Below, one piece after another: positions 1 to 6,291 of a DNA stretch of 10,668 nt. Both the position numbers and the translations under genes were made by a program. Where the stretch lies: the NCBI GenBank assembly GCA_900751695.1, contig CAADSS010000063.1, positions 1 through 10,668 of the forward strand, written 5' to 3'. Origin of the DNA: an uncultured Collinsella sp. Lineage in GTDB: Bacteria > Actinomycetota > Coriobacteriia > Coriobacteriales > Coriobacteriaceae. Within the stretch, counting starts at the first letter, position 1. Every line of letters begins with the position of its first letter. The notes under the pieces are model-generated. The model ran no database searches and had not been told where the DNA came from. It saw only the letters and a program-made list of their open reading frames with translations.

Positions 1-27
1 ACATCGATCGCGAGTTCCGCACGAGCC

Positions 28-50
28 GGAGAGCACTTAATGTGCTCTCC
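28..50. repeat. Perfect 9-bp hairpin downstream of pcrA
   Basis: Arms at 28-36 and 42-50 are perfectly complementary around a 5-base loop (TTAAT). A further GCAC/GTGC pairing (19-22 with 51-54) could extend the stem past a 5-base bulge. It lies about 60 bases beyond the pcrA stop codon, so it could end the pcrA transcript, but no T-tract follows on either strand. It may be a Rho-assisted or degenerate terminator, or an extragenic palindrome. The rest of 1-112 shows nothing I can name. Confidence 0.4.
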
Positions 51-112
51 GTGCGAGCAGGACTGCCCGAGCAGGCGATGTTGCCCCATACGCCCGCCCA
101 GGTCCGCCGGGA

Positions 113-3013
113 TCACGACAGCTTGACGATCGGAGCAAAGCCCTTCATAAGCTTTTTGGTCTGGCCGGTCTTTTCGAATTGAACCTCGATCATGTCTCCG
201 ACGACCGAGATCACGGTACCCGTGCCAAAGGTCTTGTGGCTCACGGTATCACCCGCGGCAAAGTCCTGCGATGCGCTGGCACGATCGACCTTGCGCTCCA
301 CCGTCGGGGACACCTTGGACGACGGCTTTTTGACGCGCGGCGCGCCCGAGCCAAAGGTCGAGGCAACACGGCCGGCGTCGGGCGAGACCCCACGATGGCG
401 CTCGGTCCCGTAGCTGCTGCCGCCAAAGAAATCGTCAAAACTCGATCCACCGCGCGAACCGGAACCGCCGGTCGAGCGCGTATGCGAACCGAACACCTTG
501 CCGCCATACATATCCGAACCCACGCCCGAGCCAAAGGTGCCGTGACGGTCGCCGCGCTTCTCCCAGCCCGTGCCCTCAAAACCGGCAGAACCGATGCCGC
601 TAAACTCGATATCCTCAAACGGAATCTCGTTGAGGAAGCGCGAGCGCGGGTTGGCAGAGGTCGAGCCGTAGGTGCGACGCGTGGCCGCATAGGTCAGGAA
701 CAGGCGCTTGCGAGCACGCGTGATGGCGACGTAGGCCAAGCGACGCTCCTCCTCGAGCTTGCCCGGATCGTCACTACCGCCAAAGTCGTGCACGTGCGGG
801 AAGATACCCTCCTCCATGCCGGCCACGAACACCGCCGGGAACTCCAGGCCCTTGGCGGAGTGGATGGTCATCATGGTAATGGCATGCGTCTCGCCGGCCA
901 GGGAATCCAAGTCGGAGCGCAGAGCCAGCCACTCCATGAGTGCAGGCAGCGCCTTGCAGGTGAGCGGGCCGTAGGTGCGCTCGATCTCGTCGGCATGTAC
1001 GGCACCCGCCGGCAGCTCTGTCGGCGCGGCATAGGCGTTGCCCGCGATGGCGGCGGCCAGGGCATCCTGCGGAGACAGCGCCGGAGCGGCCAAACTATCG
1101 AGCGGATTGGAGCCCGCGGCGTCACGCGCGCCAACGAGCGCCTCAAACGAGGATACCGGGGCAGATGGCCCCGGTTCGGGCGCAGGCGCGCTCACCACGA
1201 CAGGCTCGGGCTCAGCGCTAGCAGGCACATCGGCAACACCGGCAGCGCGCAGCTCTTCCAAGCTCTCGAGCGTACCTTCGATATCCTCGTGCGTCTCCTC
1301 AAATTCGGCGGCGACGCCCAGGAATTCCTGGATGTTCTCGGCGCGGCTCTCGGACTCCATGGTGCCCTCGGCGCGGAAAGCCTGCAGCAGGCCCGTCTTA
1401 TCGACGATCATCTCGACGACGTCCTTGAGCTCGCCGTCCATGCGGCGACCCTCGCGCACCAGCGCCACAAAGCTCGACAGGCCGTTGCGCACCTTGGCGC
1501 TAAACATGCCCGTCTCGGCTGTTGCGATCTCGCAGGCTTGGAAGAACGAGCAACGGTTGTCGCGCGCCAGCTGCTCAATCTTTTGGATCGAGGTGGAGCC
1601 GATGCCGCGGCGCGGCGTGTTGATAACGCGCTTGACGCTCATATCGTCTGCCGGGTTCACGATCATCTTGAGGTAGGCCATGACGTCGCGGATCTCGGCA
1701 CGGTCGAAGAATCGCGTGCCGCCCACGATCTTGTAGGGCACGCCTGCGCGCAGGAACATATCTTCGAGAATACGCGACTGAGCGTTGGTGCGGTAGAACA
1801 CGGCGATGTCGTCGTAACTCGTGCCTTTGGCATGCAGTTTTTCGATCTCGCCGGCAATCCAGCGGCCCTCATCGCGCTCATCGCTCGCCTGGAAAGCCTG
1901 GATCTTCTCGCCATCGCCCTCGGCCGTAAACAGACGCTTGTCCTTGCGCTGCGAGTTGTGGCGCACCACGGCGTTGGCGGCGCTCAGGATATGACCCGTA
2001 GAGCGGTAGTTCTGCTCCAGCTTAACGGTCTTGCAGTTTTTAAAGTCCTTCTCAAAGTCCAGGATATTGGTGATGTCGGCGCCACGCCAGCTATAAATGG
2101 ACTGATCGTCATCGCCCACGACCATGAGGTTTTGGTACTTGGCGGCCAGCAGGTTGGCGATCTCGTACTGGACGTGGTTGGTGTCCTGGTACTCGTCGAC
2201 GCTAATGTAGCGGAAGCGCTCCTGGTACTTGTCGAGCACCTCGGGACGGGTGCGCAGCAGCTCGAGCGTGCGCACGAGCAGGTCGTCGAAGTCCATCGCG
2301 TTGGCGGCGCGCAGGCGGCGCTCCAGCTCCAGGTAGACCTGCGCGGCCTTTTTGTCATTAGGGCTGTCGGCGGATTTGAGCATGTCCTCGGGCCCGATCA
2401 TGGCGTTTTTAGCCGAGCTAATCTTGCTGCGGATCATGTTGATGGGGAACTGCTTTTGCTCGATACCGAGCGCCTGCATAATATCGCGCACCATGCGCTT
2501 GGAATCGTCGTCATCGTAGATGGTGAACTGACCGGTGTAGCCCAGCAGGTCAGCGTCCTCGCGCAGCATGCGCACGCACATAGCATGGAAGGTGCACACC
2601 CACATGCCGCGGGTACCGCTGGGGATGAGTGCCGCCAGACGCTCGCGCATCTCGGCCGCGGCCTTGTTGGTAAACGTGATGGCAAGGATCTGCCAGGGCT
2701 TAACACCCAGGTCGCCGAGCATATGTGCGATGCGAAAGGTCAAGACGCGGGTCTTGCCCGAGCCGGCGCCGGCAAGCACCAGCAACGGGCCCTCGGTGGT
2801 CAGAACTGCCTCGCGCTGAGCGGAATTAAGGCTGTCGATGTCGACGAGCGGCTTGGCGGGCTTGGGTGCCGGCGCGGGAGCGTCGTAGATGTCGAGCGGG
2901 ACGAGCTCGGGCTCCGGCGCAGCAGGGACGGCATATGCATCGAGCGGCACGGGTTCCGGCGCGGGCGGCACGGATACCGCGGCGTTCTTTTCCCAGGGCA
3001 AGGGCTGGGTCAT
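113..3013 (-). CDS. pcrA: ATP-dependent DNA helicase PcrA/UvrD (superfamily 1)
   Basis: This is a 3'-5' SF1A helicase that unwinds DNA in repair and replication restart and removes stalled complexes. With the ATG at 3013 it has 966 residues, against roughly 720-750 for typical PcrA. Visible motifs are the Q motif LNSAQREAV (62-70), Walker A GAGSGKT (82-88), motif Ia with TFTNKAA (about 113), DEYQDT (273-278), motif III GDDDQSIYSWRG (about 300-311), motif IV EQNYRST (about 333), motif V TIHSAKGLEF (716-725) and motif VI with AYVAITRARKR (760-770). A Gly/Ser-rich linker (about 805-915) leads to a C-terminal Tudor-like domain (about 918-966, GDTVSHKTFGTGTV), the part that in PcrA/UvrD contacts RNA polymerase. 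Two oddities are an acidic/proline N-terminal tail and an Ala/Pro-rich insert of about 100 residues at 590-690. An upstream in-frame ATG at 3097 is rejected: GAGGAG sits 6 bases before the 3013 ATG and a likely -10 box lies inside the extension. The family is certain; pcrA versus uvrD naming is convention. Confidence 0.96.
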   Translation of the reverse strand: MTQPLPWEKNAAVSVPPAPEPVPLDAYAVPAAPEPELVPLDIYDAPAPAPKPAKPLVDIDSLNSAQREAVLTTEGPLLVLAGAGSGKTRVLTFRIAHMLGDLGVKPWQILAITFTNKAAAEMRERLAALIPSGTRGMWVCTFHAMCVRMLREDADLLGYTGQFTIYDDDDSKRMVRDIMQALGIEQKQFPINMIRSKISSAKNAMIGPEDMLKSADSPNDKKAAQVYLELERRLRAANAMDFDDLLVRTLELLRTRPEVLDKYQERFRYISVDEYQDTNHVQYEIANLLAAKYQNLMVVGDDDQSIYSWRGADITNILDFEKDFKNCKTVKLEQNYRSTGHILSAANAVVRHNSQRKDKRLFTAEGDGEKIQAFQASDERDEGRWIAGEIEKLHAKGTSYDDIAVFYRTNAQSRILEDMFLRAGVPYKIVGGTRFFDRAEIRDVMAYLKMIVNPADDMSVKRVINTPRRGIGSTSIQKIEQLARDNRCSFFQACEIATAETGMFSAKVRNGLSSFVALVREGRRMDGELKDVVEMIVDKTGLLQAFRAEGTMESESRAENIQEFLGVAAEFEETHEDIEGTLESLEELRAAGVADVPASAEPEPVVVSAPAPEPGPSAPVSSFEALVGARDAAGSNPLDSLAAPALSPQDALAAAIAGNAYAAPTELPAGAVHADEIERTYGPLTCKALPALMEWLALRSDLDSLAGETHAITMMTIHSAKGLEFPAVFVAGMEEGIFPHVHDFGGSDDPGKLEEERRLAYVAITRARKRLFLTYAATRRTYGSTSANPRSRFLNEIPFEDIEFSGIGSAGFEGTGWEKRGDRHGTFGSGVGSDMYGGKVFGSHTRSTGGSGSRGGSSFDDFFGGSSYGTERHRGVSPDAGRVASTFGSGAPRVKKPSSKVSPTVERKVDRASASQDFAAGDTVSHKTFGTGTVISVVGDMIEVQFEKTGQTKKLMKGFAPIVKLS

Positions 3014-3019
3014 GGGCGA

Positions 3020-3025
3020 CTCCTC
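3020..3025 (-). promoter_or_regulatory. Ribosome binding site that sets the pcrA start
   Basis: On the minus strand GAGGAG lies 6 bases before the ATG at 3011-3013. No comparable site precedes the in-frame ATG at 3097, so this site decides the start in favour of the shorter protein. Confidence 0.8.
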
Positions 3026-3074
3026 ATCTGACGGACGGCGCGCCTGCGGGCGGCGCCATAGTTTGAGCCGTACC

Positions 3075-3105
3075 AGTATACCGAGCCGCGCGGACACCGA
3101 CGCAA
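3075..3105 (-). promoter_or_regulatory. Candidate pcrA promoter
   Basis: The minus strand carries TATACT (3075-3080), a five-of-six match to the sigma-70 type -10 box. A TTGCGT hexamer (3100-3105) could serve as -35 with a rather long 19-base spacer. Transcription would begin near 3068, giving a leader of about 55 bases before the ATG at 3013. No experimental support; the -10 is better than the -35. Confidence 0.45.
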
Positions 3106-3152
3106 ATCACACCACGACTCCGTGCGCCACTGTCAGGCCTGCCCCAGCGGAT

Positions 3153-3219
3153 TTGGTGCAATGGGGTCAGGTTAGTCTGCACCATGTTGCTGCAAAGTAA
3201 CCTGTCCCCCTTGCACCAA
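3153..3219. repeat. Long inverted repeat in the pcrA-uppP spacer
   Basis: Arms 3153-3174 and 3198-3219 pair at 20 of 22 positions around a 23-base loop. The loop itself holds two TGCA tetramers (3178-3181, 3191-3194). No T-tract follows, so it is a poor terminator. It sits in the 355-base gene-free stretch 3014-3368, upstream of the pcrA promoter candidate. It looks like an extragenic palindromic (REP or small MITE-like) unit. The left arm shares the 11-mer ATGGGGTCAGG with the hairpin at 10617-10648. Nothing else in 3014-3368 is recognisable apart from the pcrA promoter and the hairpin at 3285-3323. Confidence 0.65.
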
Positions 3220-3284
3220 TCAGGGAGCCACCGATGTCATGGCAACGGTAGCGAGCGGCGGCCAGAGCGAACAAATTGGCATGA

Positions 3285-3323
3285 AAGGGGGCGGCATAGA
3301 CCTTTTGGTCATGCCGCCCCCTT
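3285..3323 (-). terminator. Probable terminator hairpin after uppP
   Basis: A perfect 13-bp GC-rich stem (3285-3297 with 3311-3323) continues, after a one-base bulge, into a 4-bp stem with a TTTT/AAAA tetraloop (3299-3310). It lies 46 bases past the uppP stop. On the minus strand only three T residues directly follow the stem, so the T-tract is weak, but strength and position fit transcription termination for uppP. An extragenic palindrome is the alternative. Confidence 0.55.
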
Positions 3324-3368
3324 CGAATGACAAGTTGTCTCCCTGGCCGCCGCGCGGCGTCAACCAAG

Positions 3369-4349
3369 TTACAGGCCGAGCATAGGCTCCAGAACGAAGA
3401 AGTATGCGAGCACTACGACGCCCAGGATGATGCGGTAAACACCGAAGCACTTGAAGTCGTGACGGCGGACGAAGCCCATGAGCCACTTGATGGCGATGAG
3501 CGAAACCACAAAGGCCACAACGCAGCCCACGCCCAAGATAGCGACCTCGTTGGCGCCGAACGTGCCGCCCTTGATGAAGTATTTGACCAGCTTGAGTGCA
3601 CTCGCGCCAAACATGACAGGGATGGCCAGGAAGAACGTAAACTTGGACGCCACCGAACGCGTACAGCCCAAAAGCAGGCCGCCGATGATGGTAGAACCGG
3701 AGCGAGACGTACCAGGCACCAGCGAAAGCACCTGGAAGCAGCCGATACCCAGCGCAGTCTTCCAGCTCAGGTCCTCGAGCGTGGCGATGGAGCCAAAGTC
3801 CAGATTCTCGTCATCGTCCTCATCCTCAGCGGTAGCCGCGGCGGGCGCCGCAAAGTGCGCACCGGCGGGACGTCCACCCGACACCACAGCACGCGAACCA
3901 AACGAACCGGCAACGGCCATTTCCTCGCGCTTGCTCGCGCGCCAGTTCTCGATCACGATAAACAGCACGCCGTACACAATGAGCGCCAGCGCCACGACGG
4001 GAGCATTGTAGAAATGCTCCTCCATCCAGTCGTTAAGCGGCAGACCGATCGCCGCAGCGGGAATGCAGCCGAGCACAATCTTGCCCCACAGTACCCAGGT
4101 GTCGCGACGGCCCTCCTTGCCCTTGCTGGGCGAGAACGGATTGAGCTCATGGAAGAACAGGACGCAGACGGCCAAAATGGCGCCAAGCTGAATCACGACC
4201 AGGAACATATTCCAGAACGTCTCGCTCACGTTCATCTTGACGAACTCGTCCACCAAGATCATGTGACCGGTCGACGAGACGGGCAGCCATTCGGTGATGC
4301 CCTCGACCAGGCCCATGAAGGCAGATTTTAGAAGCTCGATAATATCCAA
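3369..4349 (-). CDS. uppP: Undecaprenyl-diphosphatase UppP (BacA)
   Basis: This integral membrane phosphatase converts undecaprenyl diphosphate to undecaprenyl phosphate, recycling the lipid carrier for peptidoglycan and other wall polymers; the family also confers bacitracin tolerance. From the TTG start it has 326 residues; E. coli UppP has 273. The N-terminal signature EGITEWLPVSSTGH begins at residue 16, giving the ExxxE acidic pair E16/E20, and PGTSRSG follows at 212-218; both are family catalytic motifs. Several hydrophobic helices are evident (for example about 47-67, 118-135, 239-260, 268-288, 306-320). Between them, residues 140-190 form an extra hydrophilic segment with an Ala-rich part and an acidic run (EDEDDDEN at 175-182), which explains the greater length. 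The TTG at 4347-4349 is chosen because GAGGGGG lies 5 bases upstream, while the in-frame ATG at 4418 has no such site. Monocistronic, divergent from the stress-protein gene. Confidence 0.95.
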   Translation of the reverse strand: MDIIELLKSAFMGLVEGITEWLPVSSTGHMILVDEFVKMNVSETFWNMFLVVIQLGAILAVCVLFFHELNPFSPSKGKEGRRDTWVLWGKIVLGCIPAAAIGLPLNDWMEEHFYNAPVVALALIVYGVLFIVIENWRASKREEMAVAGSFGSRAVVSGGRPAGAHFAAPAAATAEDEDDDENLDFGSIATLEDLSWKTALGIGCFQVLSLVPGTSRSGSTIIGGLLLGCTRSVASKFTFFLAIPVMFGASALKLVKYFIKGGTFGANEVAILGVGCVVAFVVSLIAIKWLMGFVRRHDFKCFGVYRIILGVVVLAYFFVLEPMLGL

Positions 4350-4354
4350 AGGGA

Positions 4355-4361
4355 CCCCCTC
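4355..4361 (-). promoter_or_regulatory. Ribosome binding site supporting a TTG start for uppP
   Basis: On the minus strand GAGGGGG ends 5 bases before TTG (4347-4349). The conserved UppP N-terminus begins just inside this start, whereas residues encoded further upstream (MIMGHRPHRP...) do not resemble the family. Confidence 0.7.
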
Positions 4362-4410
4362 GTTAGACACCCGCCGGTAGATGTTCTGAGGACGATGCGG
4401 GCGATGTCCC

Positions 4411-4416
4411 ATTATC
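4411..4416 (-). promoter_or_regulatory. Candidate -10 box of uppP
   Basis: The minus strand reads GATAAT, five of six matches to TATAAT, about 62 bases before the TTG start. I see no good -35 box at 16-18 bases upstream, so this is tentative. Confidence 0.3.
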
Positions 4417-4502
4417 AACCGTTGGCGGTGCGACCGCGCCTACCCTTACCAAAAAACTCGCCCGTTCACAGAATTGCGAGCAGTCAAACCGAAATCCTTG
4501 GG

Positions 4503-4508
4503 TATAAC
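4503..4508 (+). promoter_or_regulatory. Candidate -10 box of the stress-protein gene
   Basis: TATAAC on the plus strand, five of six matches, about 90 bases before the ATG at 4599. The nearest TTG-type hexamer (TTGCGA, 4474-4479) is 23 bases away, too far for a normal -35, so the promoter would need an activator or another sigma factor, or the site is fortuitous. Confidence 0.35.
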
Positions 4509-4587
4509 TGCAACAAGATAAAGTGTCCGGCGGCCAACGCGCCCGCGCCCGCCCGACGCACGAGCCCCGCGCCCGTGCGATAGACCA

Positions 4588-4594
4588 AGGAGGA
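4588..4594 (+). promoter_or_regulatory. Strong ribosome binding site of the stress-protein gene
   Basis: AGGAGGA, a near-full anti-16S match, ends 4 bases before the ATG at 4599. It is among the best Shine-Dalgarno matches in the window and fits a highly expressed small protein. Confidence 0.8.
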
Positions 4595-4598
4595 AACC

Positions 4599-5036
4599 AT
4601 GAACGAGGGCTACACCAAGGTATTTGTTTCACTCGACGGTACTGAGCAGCAGGATTTTGTGCTCGCACGCGCCATCAAGGTCGCCGCGAACAACGGCGCC
4701 AAGCTGATAATCGGCCACGTTATCGATTCCACGGCGCTCGAGAGCGCCGGTTCCTATCCGGTCGATCTGGTCAACGGCCTAGAGGAGGCATTTAAGAACT
4801 CCATCGCCAAGCAGCTCGAAGAGGCTAAGGCCAATCCCGACATCCCCGAGGTCGAGGTCATGATTCGCGCCGGCCGCATTCGCGAGACGCTTAAGGACGA
4901 GATGCTCGACGTGGTTAAGCCCGACCTGGTGCTCTGCGGCGCCCGCGGCCTGTCCTCGATCAAGTATGCGCTGCTGGGTTCGATTTCGACGTTCCTGCTG
5001 CACAATACGGACTGCGACATTCTGGTCGTGAAGTAG
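4599..5036 (+). CDS. Universal stress protein, UspA family
   Basis: A single-domain cytoplasmic Usp protein of 145 residues, the usual length. It starts with the family's first beta strand (KVFVSLDGTEQQDFVLARAI, residues 7-26), whose early Asp contacts nucleotide in ATP-binding members. Near the C-terminus it carries GARG, nine residues, then GS (about 113-127), matching the ATP-binding signature G-2x-G-9x-G(S/T), followed by the typical final strand CDILVVK. It is therefore likely of the ATP-binding type. Usp proteins accumulate under starvation, oxidative or envelope stress; the precise role varies and cannot be read here. The gene stands alone, divergent from uppP and convergent with the sensor-kinase gene, with a bidirectional terminator between. 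The start is set by the AGGAGGA site. Confidence 0.93.
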   Translation: MNEGYTKVFVSLDGTEQQDFVLARAIKVAANNGAKLIIGHVIDSTALESAGSYPVDLVNGLEEAFKNSIAKQLEEAKANPDIPEVEVMIRAGRIRETLKDEMLDVVKPDLVLCGARGLSSIKYALLGSISTFLLHNTDCDILVVK

Positions 5037-5049
5037 GTTCCTTCCCGCC

Positions 5050-5140
5050 GGCGCAAGGCCTGCGGGGTTATCACGCCGACGTCCTCGCCGCTTCGCGGCT
5101 GCGGGATGTCGGCTTTGATAACCCCTCCCGGCCTTGCGCC
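5050..5140. repeat. Large 91-base imperfect palindrome
   Basis: Complementary blocks are nested: 5050-5060 with 5130-5140 (11 bp, perfect), 5064-5073 with 5116-5125 (10 bp, perfect), 5075-5080 with 5108-5113 (6 bp), and a terminal hairpin 5087-5091 with 5095-5099 around TTC. That is over 30 paired bases in one long stem with small internal loops. No T-tract follows on either strand. It begins 13 bases after the stress-protein stop codon. It could be an mRNA-protecting 3' structure, an extragenic palindromic repeat or a structured RNA. Confidence 0.7.
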
Positions 5141-5181
5141 TTCGTCACCGTACTTCAGCGAGTTGTCTGATTGAAAAATAG

Positions 5182-5211
5182 CGTGCCGCCCCGTTTGGGG
5201 CGGCACGTTTT
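5182..5211. terminator. Bidirectional intrinsic terminator
   Basis: An 11-bp perfect GC-rich stem (5182-5192 with 5197-5207) with loop GTTT is followed on the plus strand by TTTTGTTT. On the minus strand it is followed by TATTTTTC (5173-5180 reversed). It lies between the convergent stress-protein gene (plus) and sensor-kinase gene (minus) and should end both transcripts. Confidence 0.88.
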
Positions 5212-5238
5212 GTTTGAGGCGGACATCTGCCGTGTGCG

Positions 5239-6282
5239 TTACTCGAAGTATTGAAACTTGTTGGTTGAGAAGGCAAACGTGACGACAAAGCCTTTGCCGG
5301 AGTCGGATGCTGCGGTGACGTCGATGCCCATCTTGGAGCACAGGCGCGCCACCAGGTAGAGGCCGATGCCCGTTGCACGCTTGGTGGTGCGGCCGTTGTC
5401 GCCGGTAAAACCCTTCTCGAACACGCGCGGCAGGTCTGCCGCACACACGCCGCAGCCGTTGTCCGCAACGATAAGCTCGATGCGCTCGCTCGCCAGACCC
5501 TCGTCCAGCAACGCACCCGAAAACACGATCTTTGCGCCGTCCTCACGCGCATATTTAATGCTGTTCTGAATAAGCTGGCCCAGAATAAACTCGAGCCACT
5601 TCTCGTCGGTAAAGACCTCAAAGTCGAGGTTCTCGCACACCGGGGCCACGTGCGCCGCGATGAGCTCGCGCGCGTTGGCCTTAATCGCGCCCGTCACCAG
5701 GGTCTTGAGATCCCAGCGGCGAATCAAGTAGTCGCGCTCCACGACTTCCGAGCGCGCGTAGTACAGCGCCTGGTCGATATAGCGCTCCACGCGAGCCAGC
5801 TCGCGACCCAGGTCATCCACACGCGACAGGTCGTCTTCGCTGCCATCCAGGTTTTCCAAAATCAGATGGGCCGCCGCCAGGGGCAGCTTGGCCTCGTGGA
5901 CCCAGCTCTCGATATAGTCGCGATAGTCATCGGTCTGACGCCGGCCTTCGGCAACCTCGTCGCATGCCGCCTTGCCCACCCGGCGCAAGACCTCGTACTC
6001 GAGCTCGCCCTCGGCATAGGTCGGGCATTGCACCATCTCCTGCACCCATGCGGGACTCTCGAGCTCCTCGGCCGCGCGCTCCAACTGACGCAGAAAACGG
6101 CGACGGCGAGCGTACTCGACCACGATGCCGAGCATACCGAAGATAAAGGACACGCCAACCGTCACGACCACGATAGAAACGGGTGCGCCGGCGACCGTCA
6201 GCACAAAGCAGCTCAGCAGCACACCGCACGTCCACACGGCGACGGGAAGCAGCGCATCTTTAAAGAACTTGCCAAACGACAT
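5239..6282 (-). CDS. Sensor histidine kinase, BceS/GraS-like intramembrane-sensing type
   Basis: A 347-residue kinase with two N-terminal membrane helices (about 13-30 and 35-56) separated by only a few residues, so it has almost no external sensor domain. This is the layout of intramembrane-sensing kinases. The H-box reads SWVHEAKLP with the phosphorylatable His129, resembling the WVHQIKTP type of BceS/GraS. The N-box is QLIQNSIKYA (Asn240), G1 is DNGCGV (274-279), the F-box region is VFEKGFTG (287-294) and G2 is TGIGLYL (304-310). All catalytic elements are intact. It is the second gene of an operon with the response regulator: only 9 bases separate them, and its TAGGGG ribosome site overlaps the regulator's TAG stop, implying translational coupling. 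In Firmicutes such kinases work with BceAB-type ABC transporters that sense peptide antibiotics; none is in this window. The exact stimulus is unknown. Confidence 0.92.
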   Translation of the reverse strand: MSFGKFFKDALLPVAVWTCGVLLSCFVLTVAGAPVSIVVVTVGVSFIFGMLGIVVEYARRRRFLRQLERAAEELESPAWVQEMVQCPTYAEGELEYEVLRRVGKAACDEVAEGRRQTDDYRDYIESWVHEAKLPLAAAHLILENLDGSEDDLSRVDDLGRELARVERYIDQALYYARSEVVERDYLIRRWDLKTLVTGAIKANARELIAAHVAPVCENLDFEVFTDEKWLEFILGQLIQNSIKYAREDGAKIVFSGALLDEGLASERIELIVADNGCGVCAADLPRVFEKGFTGDNGRTTKRATGIGLYLVARLCSKMGIDVTAASDSGKGFVVTFAFSTNKFQYFE

Positions 6283-6291
6283 AGCCGGCCC

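Noticed and set aside
1..89. A possible minus-strand gene starting at ATG 87-89 and running off the left edge
   Set aside because: Only 29 codons are visible, there is no good ribosome site, and a perfect hairpin (28-50) lies within it, which fits a spacer better.
1..112. A tRNA-like structure in the left flank
   Set aside because: The hairpins present do not form a cloverleaf, and no T-arm GGTTCRA sequence is found on either strand.
179..3031. A 950-codon open frame on the plus strand opposite pcrA
   Set aside because: It is entirely antisense to an unmistakable helicase gene; its translation is Arg/Ala/Gly/His-rich without domains. Long antisense frames are expected from GC-rich codon bias.
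3014..3097. An N-terminal extension of PcrA from ATG 3097
   Set aside because: A likely -10 box lies inside it, a good GAGGAG site serves the ATG at 3013, and the extra residues (LVRLKLWRRPQARR) match nothing in the family.
3167..3486. Small open frames of 66 and 88 codons around the end of uppP
   Set aside because: They overlap the palindrome, the hairpin and the end of uppP; no ribosome sites or family features.
3327..4331. A 334-codon open frame opposite uppP
   Set aside because: Its translation is extremely His/Asp/Arg-rich, as expected for the complement of membrane-protein codons, and no family is visible.
4395..4583. A 62-codon frame in the uppP/stress-protein divergent spacer, a possible leader peptide
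   Set aside because: It has no suitable ribosome site (GAGG only 3 bases before its ATG), Pro/Arg-rich low-complexity ending, and overlaps the candidate promoters.
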